DNA of 64,000 bases from Achromobacter sp. UMC71 (GTDB lineage Bacteria > Pseudomonadota > Gammaproteobacteria > Burkholderiales > Burkholderiaceae_B): NCBI RefSeq assembly GCF_014170305.1, contig NZ_LZZT01000030.1:1-64000 (forward strand), written 5' to 3'. Positions 56,522 to 64,000 of the stretch are shown piece by piece; position 1 is the stretch's first letter; each line of letters begins with the position of its first letter. The notes beneath the pieces were generated by a model that was given only the letters and a program-made list of their open reading frames with translations, made no database searches and was not told the DNA's origin. The position numbers were made by a program, and so were the translations under genes.

Positions 56522-56827
56522 GGTCGGGAAGGTTACCGGCAATACGGGGTGAAGGGCGGTTTTCGACGGGCGGATTTCTTGAGTATCCGCCGGATGTCGG
56601 GTAATGTCCGCGCGGGGCTGGTGAAAACCCTAGACTTGTTTTGGCGAATACTTTAAACCTAAACTATGAACCACGCCAGTTCTCCCCATGCCGCATCACG
56701 GGATCGGCTGCTGCGGGCGCCGGTCTGACGGCCGCCTAACCAGGCCGGCAGGCCGGGCATAGAAGTCCTTCGAATCGCAATTCCAAAAAAACACCCTCTG
56801 CGCGGCTCGCGCACGGAGCACACCACC
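56522..56827. other. 306-base divergent region between the MarR gene and the Liv operon
   Basis: No gene is supported. The AT-rich part at 56630-56675 holds a tandem TAAACC/TAAACT and a possible plus-strand promoter TTGTTT-N18-TAAACT. No clear MarR palindrome is visible. GGAG, seven bases or more before 56828, is the ribosome site of the receptor gene. Confidence 0.4.
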
Positions 56828-57991
56828 ATGCGTTTGATCACTTCCCTTGTTGCCGCCGCCGCGTTGGTTCCGGCACTGGCCTGCGCCGACCCGGTCAAGG
56901 TCGGCATCGCCAACGACATTTCCGGCCCGTTCTCGGCGCTGGGCGCCGAAGCCCGTGACGGCTTCAACCTGGCCATCAAGCAGCTGGGCAGCAAGCTGGG
57001 CGGCCAGCCCGCCGAATTCCTGCAGACCGACATGGGCGGCAACCCCGACCAGGCCCGCCAACTGGTCACGCGGTATATCCAGCGCGACAAGGTTGATTTC
57101 TTCACCGGCCCGATCGGCTCGAACGTGGCGCTGGCCGTCGGCCCCGCGCTGTTCGCCGCCAAGGTGCCGTACCTGTCCAATAACCCGGGCCCCAGCCAGT
57201 TCGCCGGCGCCCAGTGCAACAACTACTGGTTCGGCTCGTCGTACCAGAATGATGCCTTCCATGAAGCCGCCGGCAAGGTAGCCGCCGACCGCGGCTTCAA
57301 GAAGATGTTCATCATGGCCCCGGATTATCCGGCGGGCAAGGATGCGTTGACCGGCTTCAAGCGCGGCTACAAGACCGCCCCGGGCGATGAGGTCTACACC
57401 AAGCTGGGCCAGATCGACTACGCCGCCGAGATCGCCCAGATCCGCGCCGCCAAGCCGGACGCCGTCTATATCTTCCTGCCGGGCGGCATGGGCATCAACT
57501 TCGTCAAGCAGTTCGTCTCGGCCGGCCTGTCGCAGAGCGTCAAGCTGATCGGCCCGGGCTTCTCGGCCGACGAAGACGTGATCCAGGCCGTGGGCGAGCC
57601 GATGCTGGGCATGTACAACACCGCGCAGTGGGCGCATGACCTGGACGTGCCGCAGAACAAGGCCTTCGTCGAAGCCTTCCGCAAGGAATACAACGGCCGC
57701 TACCCGTCCGTGTATGCCGCCCAGGCCTATGACGTCATCATGGCCATGGACGCCGCTGTCAAGCAGGCCGGCGGCAAGGCCGCCGACCGCGATGCCATCG
57801 TCAAGGCGCTGGAAAAGGCCGACTACCCCTCGGTGCGCGGCGCCTACACCTACGGCAAGAACCACTACCCCATCCAGGCCTACTACCTGCGCGTCGTCGA
57901 CAAGGACGCCAGCGGCCGCATCACGAACAAGCTGGTGGGCAAAGTCTTCGACAAGTACCAGGACGTCTACGTCGGCGACTGCAAGCTTTAA
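56828..57991 (+). CDS. Branched-chain amino-acid ABC transporter receptor (LivJ-like)
   Basis: This 387-residue periplasmic protein of the Peripla_BP_6 family has a signal peptide of about 20 residues ending ALACA. The mature start DPVKVGIANDISGPFSALG is typical. It heads a complete five-gene ABC importer: receptor, two permeases, two ATPases. The ligand may be a branched-chain amino acid, an amide or an aromatic acid; the nearest characterised groups cannot be separated by eye. A strong hairpin follows before the permease gene. Confidence 0.9.
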   Translation: MRLITSLVAAAALVPALACADPVKVGIANDISGPFSALGAEARDGFNLAIKQLGSKLGGQPAEFLQTDMGGNPDQARQLVTRYIQRDKVDFFTGPIGSNVALAVGPALFAAKVPYLSNNPGPSQFAGAQCNNYWFGSSYQNDAFHEAAGKVAADRGFKKMFIMAPDYPAGKDALTGFKRGYKTAPGDEVYTKLGQIDYAAEIAQIRAAKPDAVYIFLPGGMGINFVKQFVSAGLSQSVKLIGPGFSADEDVIQAVGEPMLGMYNTAQWAHDLDVPQNKAFVEAFRKEYNGRYPSVYAAQAYDVIMAMDAAVKQAGGKAADRDAIVKALEKADYPSVRGAYTYGKNHYPIQAYYLRVVDKDASGRITNKLVGKVFDKYQDVYVGDCKL

Positions 57992-58019
57992 CGCGTACGG
58001 CGACACGATAAAGCCCGGT

Positions 58020-58039
58020 CCCCGTGCGGTCGCACGGGG
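58020..58039 (+). other. Intercistronic hairpin between livJ-like and livH-like genes
   Basis: CCCCGTGCG at 58020-58028 and CGCACGGGG at 58031-58039 are perfect nine-base arms around GT, with further imperfect GGC/GCC pairing outside. It has no T-tract. As in the aap operon, it separates the receptor gene from the membrane genes and may stabilise the receptor mRNA. Confidence 0.6.
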
Positions 58040-58162
58040 CCGGCATTGCCGATCCGATGCCTGACCCCGCCGGGGCGCACGCATCCGGCTTTGCGGGTCC
58101 GTAGCGATGTCCCTTTGAGGGGGCAGCACTTCGGGGTGGGCATACAGCTAGGGGAAGTTTTC

Positions 58163-59083
58163 ATGACGTTCACGCTCATCGTCGAGCAATTGCTGAACGG
58201 TCTGCAGTTTGGGTTGATGTTGTTTCTGATCGCGGCCGGGCTGACCCTGGTGTTCGGCATCATGGACATCATGAATCTGGCGCACGGCTCGCTCTATATG
58301 GCAGGCGCCTATGTCGCCGCCGAAACCATGCAGCGCACGGGGTCGTTCACGGCTGCGGTGCTGGTTGCCGCCGTTGCCACCGGCCTGGTGGGGGTGGCGC
58401 TGGAACTGACGCTGATCCGCCGCCTGGCGCTGCGCGACCACCTGGCCCAGGTGCTGGGCACCTACGCCATCATTCTTATTGCCAACGACCTGGTCAAGAT
58501 GATCTGGGGCCCGGCCCCGGTCATGCTCAACATGCCGGCGGTGCTGTCCGGCCCGGTGCGGCTCCTGCCTGACCTGCTCTATCCCGCCTATCGCCTGATG
58601 ATCATCGTGTTCGGTGTGGCCTCGGCCGTCGGGCTGTACTGGTTCGTCACGCGCACCCGCGCCGGCGTGCTGGTGCGGGCCGGCGCCTCCAACCGCCAGA
58701 TGGCCACGTTGATGGGCGTGCGCGTGCCGCTGCTGTTCCTGGGCGTGTTCGTCCTGGGCGCCATGCTGGCGGCCGTGGCCGGCGCCTTGCTGGGGCCGAT
58801 CACCTCGGTGCAGGTCGGCATGGGCGAGGAAATCCTGATCCTGGTGCTGGTGTGCATCGTCATCGGCGGCATCGGCTCGATCCGCGGCGCCTTCGTTGGC
58901 GCCTTGCTGGTGGGCATGGTCGATACCGCCGGGCGGGCTTTCCTGCCGATGCTGCTGCGCCAGGTATTCTCGCCCGCGGTGGCTTCCAGCGTCGGCCCCA
59001 CGCTGGCCGCCATCGCCATCTATGTGCTGATGGCGGCGGTATTGGTGTTCCGGCCTTCCGGCCTGTTTCCGGCACGAGGCTGA
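58163..59083 (+). CDS. Branched-chain amino-acid ABC transporter permease (LivH-like)
   Basis: This 306-residue inner-membrane permease has about eight helices and typical LivH segments: LLNGLQFGLMLFLIAAGLTLVFGIMDIMNLAHGS at the start and GGIGSIRGAFVGALLVGMVD near 240. The ATG at 58163 follows a GGGGAAG ribosome site; the frame is open back to 58046 but without homology. Two bases separate it from the next permease gene. Confidence 0.93.
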   Translation: MTFTLIVEQLLNGLQFGLMLFLIAAGLTLVFGIMDIMNLAHGSLYMAGAYVAAETMQRTGSFTAAVLVAAVATGLVGVALELTLIRRLALRDHLAQVLGTYAIILIANDLVKMIWGPAPVMLNMPAVLSGPVRLLPDLLYPAYRLMIIVFGVASAVGLYWFVTRTRAGVLVRAGASNRQMATLMGVRVPLLFLGVFVLGAMLAAVAGALLGPITSVQVGMGEEILILVLVCIVIGGIGSIRGAFVGALLVGMVDTAGRAFLPMLLRQVFSPAVASSVGPTLAAIAIYVLMAAVLVFRPSGLFPARG

Positions 59084-59085
59084 TC

Positions 59086-60051
59086 ATGCGGATCTCTTCG
59101 ACTCTCTGGACCCTGGCCCTGCTGGCCGCACTGGCGGCATTTCCGCTGGTGGCGCCGGCGCTGGGCCTGGATTTCTATATTTCCTTCGTGCGCCGGGTGC
59201 TGATCTACGCCCTGGCGGCGACCAGCCTGAACCTGATCCTGGGCTATGGCGGCATGGTGGCGCTGGGCCACGCGGCGTTCTTCGGCGCGGGCGCCTACGC
59301 CGTGGGCATCCTGGCGATGTCGGGCGTCACGTCGGCGCTGGTGTCCTGGCCGGTGGCGATGGTGTTGGCGGGCCTGCTGGCCTGCATCACGGGGGCGATC
59401 TCGCTGCGCACCCGCGGCGTGTACTTCATCATGATCACGCTGGCGTTCGCCCAGATGCTGTTCTACATCTTCATCTCGCTGCGCCAGTACGGCGGCGAGG
59501 ACGGCCTGAACCTGCCGGGCTATTCCACCCTGCCCAGCATCGACCTGGCCAACGACGTCTCGTTCTATTACCTGGTGCTGGCGCTGTTCGCGGTGGCGAT
59601 GTGGCTGTTCGGGCGGGTGGTGGCCTCGCGCTTCGGCACGGCGCTGCAAGGTATCCGCGAGAATGAATCACGCATGGAATCGCTGGGCTATCCGGTCTAT
59701 CGCATCAAGCTCACGGCCTTCACGCTGAGCGGTGCGGCGGCCGGGCTGGCCGGCGCGCTGCTGGCCAATCACAATCTGTTCATCTCGCCCAGCCTGATGC
59801 ACTGGACGCAGTCGGCCAACCTGTTGATCATGGTGCTGGTGGGCGGCATCGGCCTGCGCTACGGCGGCGTGGCCGGCGCGGTGGTGATGCTGGTCCTGGA
59901 AGAAGTGCTGCGTCAGTGGACGGAATACTGGCACCTGCCCCTGGGCGTGCTGCTGCTGTGCGTGGTGTTCGGCGCGCCGCGCGGCCTGGTGGGCCTGTTC
60001 GGTCCGCAGTTCGGCGGCAAGGCGGCCGCAACCGGCAAGGCGGGATCATGA
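59086..60051 (+). CDS. Branched-chain amino-acid ABC transporter permease (LivM-like)
   Basis: This 321-residue permease has about ten hydrophobic segments. The LivM landmarks are LGYGGMVALGHAAFFGAGAYAVGIL near 47-70, ISLRTRGVYFIMITLAFAQM and the late GGIGLRYGGVAGAVVMLVLEE. Its stop overlaps the start of the ATPase gene (ATGA), so they are coupled. It would form a heterodimer with the LivH-like subunit. Confidence 0.93.
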   Translation: MRISSTLWTLALLAALAAFPLVAPALGLDFYISFVRRVLIYALAATSLNLILGYGGMVALGHAAFFGAGAYAVGILAMSGVTSALVSWPVAMVLAGLLACITGAISLRTRGVYFIMITLAFAQMLFYIFISLRQYGGEDGLNLPGYSTLPSIDLANDVSFYYLVLALFAVAMWLFGRVVASRFGTALQGIRENESRMESLGYPVYRIKLTAFTLSGAAAGLAGALLANHNLFISPSLMHWTQSANLLIMVLVGGIGLRYGGVAGAVVMLVLEEVLRQWTEYWHLPLGVLLLCVVFGAPRGLVGLFGPQFGGKAAATGKAGS

Positions 60052-60853
60052 GCCAACCCCAATTCCAATCTCAGTCCAACGCGCCTGCGCTGCAGGCCAG
60101 CAACCTGGTGCGCCGCTTCGGCGCGCTGGTCGCCACCGACAATGTCTCGATCTCGCTGAACCCCGGCGAAATCCACGCCCTGATCGGACCCAACGGCGCG
60201 GGCAAGTCCACGCTGATCCATCTGCTGTCGGGCACCCTGGCGGCCGATTCCGGCACGCTGGCCGTGGGCGGGCGCGACGTCACGGCCATGAACGCGCACC
60301 AGCGGGTGGCGGCGGGTCTGTCGCGGTCGTACCAGATCACCAACATCTTCAAGCAGTCCAGCGTGCTGGACAACCTGGTGCTGGCCGTGCAGGCGCACTC
60401 GGGCAGCAGTTTCCGCTTCTGGCGGCCGCGCGCCGCCGAGTCGGCCCTGGTCGAGCAGGCCCGCGAGCTGGCGCGCGAATGCGCCATCGACGCCGCTTTG
60501 CTGGACCGCGCCGCCGGCACGCTGCCGCACGGCGAGCAGCGCAAGGTGGAATTCGCGCTGGCCCTGGCCGCCCGGCCCAGCGTGCTGCTGCTGGACGAGC
60601 CCATGGCCGGCATGGGGCCCGACGAGACCCTGCGCCTGACCGAACTGATCGAAGCCTTGCGCGGCCGCGCCGCGATGCTGCTGGTCGAACACGACATGCA
60701 GGCCGTGTTCCGGCTGGCTGACCGCATCTCGGTGCTGGTCTATGGCCGCGTGATCGCCACCGGCACGCCCGACGAGATCCGCGCCAACCCGGACGTGCGC
60801 CAGGCCTACCTCGGCGATGACGAGACGGCGCCCGCGCGCCAGGAGACAGCCTG

Positions 60854-60854
<1 letters not shown>
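60048..60854 (+). CDS. Branched-chain amino-acid ABC transporter ATP-binding protein (LivG-like)
   Basis: This 268-residue ATPase has Walker A GPNGAGKS near 46-53, the LivG-type SRSYQITNIFKQSSVLDNLVL, a degenerate signature LPHGEQRKVEFALAL and Walker B LLLDEPMAGMGPDE. The signature reads LPHGEQ in place of LSGGQ, a known variant in this branch. The stop overlaps the next start by one base (TGATG). Confidence 0.93.
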
Positions 60855-61558
<704 letters not shown>

Positions 61559-61683
61559 CGCGAAAGCCGCGGCCCCAACGCGGGCAGCGGACTTTCTTTC
61601 GATATAAAACGCAATAAAAAGACGAATGGGATAGGCCTGATCGAAACAGGCTGACCTTTGGCAAATTCGCGCGTTTACGCCTG

Positions 61684-61712
61684 TTTCAATTCATCTCGCT
61701 GTTCTCTACACT
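61684..61712 (+). promoter_or_regulatory. Candidate promoter of siaA
   Basis: TTTCAA at 61684-61689 and TACACT at 61707-61712 are separated by 17 bases. The -35 is poor and the -10 matches at 4 of 6 bases. It would give a leader of about 80 bases before the siaA start at 61801. Confidence 0.35.
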
Positions 61713-61800
61713 TAGCGCGCCGTGCGATCCTGCGTGGATGCGTCACGTCTCAACCAGGGCCCACCGTTACAGCAGGCCCGGACTGTCAGGAAGACTTCGC

Positions 61801-63792
61801 ATGGCGAAATGGGGTTTGCGCAAAAAATCGTTGATGGCGCTGTTGCTGGCGTGCGTGGTCGCCTTGGCGCCGGCCGCGCTGATCGGCTGGCAGGTTCTGG
61901 ACGGGGTGCGCGACCATTTCGGCCGCGCCTTCGCCGACAACTTCACCCAACTCAACCGCCAGCGCATCCTGGCGCCGGTGTCGCGCGAACTGGCGCTGTC
62001 GCAGCGCCTGGCCGACAGCGAAGTCACCCGCCGCTGGCTGCGCAACGAAAGCGATCTCGCCGCACGCGAGCTGTTCTTCCGCGAGGCCGACGGTTACCGC
62101 CGCGATCTGCTGGGCCGGGCCTACTTCATCGCCAGCGCCGCTACCGGGCACTACTACTTCAACGATGAACAGCCCCTGTCCGAGGCGCCGCGCTACACGC
62201 TCAGCCGCGACGCGGCCGACGACGGCTGGTTCTACAGCACGCTCAAGTCGCCCAACCGCTACAACATCAACGTCAACCCCGACCTGAAGCTCAAGACCAC
62301 GCGGGTCTGGATCAACGTGCAGGTGCGCGACGGCGACAAGGTCATCGGCCTGACCGGGGCCGGCCTGGACGTGGGCGGCTTCCTGCGCGACTTCGTCAAC
62401 AGCGGCCAGCCCGGCGTCACGCCCATCATCGTCGACGAAGACGGCGCGATTCAGGCCCACATGGATCCGACGCTGATCGCCTACAACTCGGGCGCGAGCG
62501 GGGCGGGCAAGGACGGCCGCGGCATGGTCTTCAACCTGGTGGATGCCGGCCGCGGCCGCGACGAGCTGCGCTCGGCGCTGCATGCCGCCCAGGCCGACCC
62601 GCAATCGGTGCAGTCGGCCTGGGTCACCATGGATGGCGTGCGCCAGCTGGTCTCGGTGGCCTACATGCCCGAACTGCGCTGGCATGTGCTGACGCTGGTG
62701 GACCTGGGCGCCGCCCGGGTGCTGGACACCGACGGGTTGTGGCCGGCCGCCATCGGCCTGGTGCTGCTGTTCGCGGCCCTGCTGCTGTGCTTCGGCTATG
62801 CCATCGAACGCCTGATGTTGCGGCCGCTGCGCCGCCTGCAGCAGTCGGCCCGCGCCATCGCCAACGGCAGCTACGACGTGCGCCTGCCGCCGGGCGGGCA
62901 GGACGAGATCGGCGACCTGAGCCGCGCCTTCGGCGTCATGGCCGACAAGGTGCGCCAGCACACCGCCGAACTCGAAAGCAAGGTGCGCGAGCGCACCTCC
63001 GAGCTGGAGGACGCCAACCGCGCCATGGCGGCCGCGCACAAGAAGATCGGCGATTCCATCGACTACGCCAGCCTGATCCAGCGGGCCATTCTGCCCGATC
63101 GCCAGCTGACCCAGTCGCTGGGCGCGCACCACTTCGTGCTGTGGAAGCCGCGCGACGTGGTGGGCGGCGATTTCTACGTGTTCCGCTCCGATGGCAACAA
63201 TTGCCTGCTGGGCATCATGGATTGCGCCGGCCATGGCGTGCCCGGCGCGCTGATGACGATGCTGGCCCGCGCCGCCATCGACCTGGCCATCACCGAGGCG
63301 GGCCCGGCCGACCCCGCCGGCATCCTGACGCGCACCGACGGCGCGATCCGGGCGATGCTTGCGGACGCGCAACTGCCCCGCGCCCTGGCCACCAATACCG
63401 ACGCGGGCCTGGTATATATTGACCGCGAATCCGGCACGCTGCGGTATGCAGGCGCCAAGATCAGCCTGTTTGCCAGCGACGGCAAGACCCTGCGCGAAGT
63501 GCCCGGCGGCAGGCGCGCCCTGGGCGACAAGCGGATGGGGGTTTACCAGAACATCGAGCTGCGCATGGAGCCCGGCTGGACGTATTACCTGGCCACCGAC
63601 GGGTTCCTGGACCAGGCGGGCGGCGAGCACGGTTTCGGTTTCGGCAACACGCGTTTCGCCGAAATGCTCAAGAGACACGCGCAGCAGCCGTTAACCGACC
63701 AGGCGGCCGCTTTTTCCGAGGCCCTGGCCCGGTACCAAGGCGGGCAGCCGCAGCGCGACGACATTACTTTGCTGTCTTTCCGTTTCGAATAA
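61801..63792 (+). CDS. siaA: SiaA-like membrane PP2C phosphatase with HAMP domain
   Basis: In Pseudomonas aeruginosa SiaA is a membrane phosphatase that dephosphorylates SiaC, opposing the kinase SiaB, so that SiaC activates the diguanylate cyclase SiaD and biofilm formation. This 663-residue protein has a membrane helix at about 11-31, a Cache-like periplasmic domain, a second helix near 312-334 and a HAMP domain. The PP2C/SpoIIE catalytic part follows with GGDFYVF, DCAGHGVPGA, ATDGF and RDDITLLSF. The ATG at 61801 follows AGGAAG; a longer frame from 61738 would put 21 residues before the first helix. Confidence 0.93.
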   Translation: MAKWGLRKKSLMALLLACVVALAPAALIGWQVLDGVRDHFGRAFADNFTQLNRQRILAPVSRELALSQRLADSEVTRRWLRNESDLAARELFFREADGYRRDLLGRAYFIASAATGHYYFNDEQPLSEAPRYTLSRDAADDGWFYSTLKSPNRYNINVNPDLKLKTTRVWINVQVRDGDKVIGLTGAGLDVGGFLRDFVNSGQPGVTPIIVDEDGAIQAHMDPTLIAYNSGASGAGKDGRGMVFNLVDAGRGRDELRSALHAAQADPQSVQSAWVTMDGVRQLVSVAYMPELRWHVLTLVDLGAARVLDTDGLWPAAIGLVLLFAALLLCFGYAIERLMLRPLRRLQQSARAIANGSYDVRLPPGGQDEIGDLSRAFGVMADKVRQHTAELESKVRERTSELEDANRAMAAAHKKIGDSIDYASLIQRAILPDRQLTQSLGAHHFVLWKPRDVVGGDFYVFRSDGNNCLLGIMDCAGHGVPGALMTMLARAAIDLAITEAGPADPAGILTRTDGAIRAMLADAQLPRALATNTDAGLVYIDRESGTLRYAGAKISLFASDGKTLREVPGGRRALGDKRMGVYQNIELRMEPGWTYYLATDGFLDQAGGEHGFGFGNTRFAEMLKRHAQQPLTDQAAAFSEALARYQGGQPQRDDITLLSFRFE

Positions 63793-63815
63793 TCGTTATC
63801 AGGGCGGTAACTCCC

Positions 63816-64000
63816 ATGAATGCCTCCGATCTCTATGCATTGGGCGAGCGGTTCGACCAGAACCGCACCCTGCTGTGCTTCAACGGGCCGATCTCCCGCA
63901 GCCTGATCGAGGAAATCGGCAATGCGCTGAAGAACTACCTGAACGCCGAGCATGCCCGGCCGGCGGAAGCCATGGATGTGTTCTCGGTCTATATCGAGAT
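63816..64000 (+). CDS. siaB: SiaB family kinase, 5' part, cut by the window edge
   Basis: The first 61 codons are present: MNASDLYALGERFDQNRTLL, then FNGPISRSLIEEIGNALKNYL and ending in FSVYIE. This matches the start of SiaB, the kinase-like partner that phosphorylates SiaC. It starts 24 bases after siaA with an AGGGCGG ribosome site, in the order siaA-siaB known from the siaABCD operon. siaC and siaD would be expected just to the right, outside the window. Confidence 0.88.
   Translation, partial: MNASDLYALGERFDQNRTLLCFNGPISRSLIEEIGNALKNYLNAEHARPAEAMDVFSVYIE

Overview
This is a 64 kb GC-rich window with tightly packed genes, many of them overlapping by 1 to 14 bases. It looks like chromosomal DNA of a betaproteobacterium of the Alcaligenaceae, most like Achromobacter or Bordetella. 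The reasons are four Bug-type tripartite tricarboxylate (TTT) receptors, the pilD-coaE-zapD order, the DUF3460-scpA-panC order, an N-acyl-D-amino-acid amidohydrolase of the Alcaligenes type, and siaAB. This is inferred from protein families and gene order, not from a database search. I saw no rRNA, tRNA, insertion sequence, prophage or CRISPR array.

Layout. 0-4 kb: a GlxA-type regulator, a free-standing cheD with a repeat tail, and ftsEX. 4.2-8.6 kb: a four-gene Aap-type general L-amino-acid ABC transporter closed by a terminator. 8.7-10.7 kb: a Bug receptor, a small hypothetical protein and a VOC-fold protein. 10.7-21.9 kb: a ten-gene minus-strand gentisate catabolic cluster (dioxygenase, fumarylpyruvate hydrolase, two flavin monooxygenases, a GSH-dependent isomerase, a PchB-like chorismate-mutase-fold protein, another flavoprotein and three solute receptors) with a divergent LysR regulator. 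22-31.8 kb: mostly housekeeping genes (glpK with an MFS exporter, scpA, panC, pilD, coaE, zapD) plus a LuxR-type protein and an NlpE-like lipoprotein. 31.9-41.0 kb: a complete tripartite RND efflux operon with two permeases and an outer-membrane channel, in MdtABC/MuxABC-OpmB order. 41.0-51.3 kb: a probable N-acyl-D-amino-acid uptake and degradation cluster. 51.4-56.5 kb: argJ, a DUF815 ATPase, a MutT-ThiE-like fusion, an unknown membrane protein and a MarR regulator. 56.8-61.6 kb: a complete Liv-type branched-chain amino-acid ABC transporter. 61.8 kb to the end: siaA and the start of siaB, a phosphatase/kinase switch that feeds cyclic-di-GMP signalling.

The most interesting unit is the 41-51 kb cluster. 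A TetR-family gene lies inside an operon for an ABC importer, an unrecognised protein, a D-aminoacylase and a D-amino-acid dehydrogenase. The same palindrome, GTGAC-N6-GTCAC, lies upstream of both outer transcription units: just downstream of a strong promoter for a Bug receptor at one end, and before the ABC operon at the other. This suggests a self-contained regulon for scavenging N-acylated D-amino acids. Second is the gentisate cluster, where a PchB-like protein with a Gln-to-Glu active-site change and a second flavin hydroxylase could link salicylate or isochorismate chemistry to gentisate. Five genes of that cluster also share nearly the same ribosome-binding sequence.

Start codons were chosen from Shine-Dalgarno sequences, overlaps and family alignments. 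Functions rest on recognised motifs and family memory.
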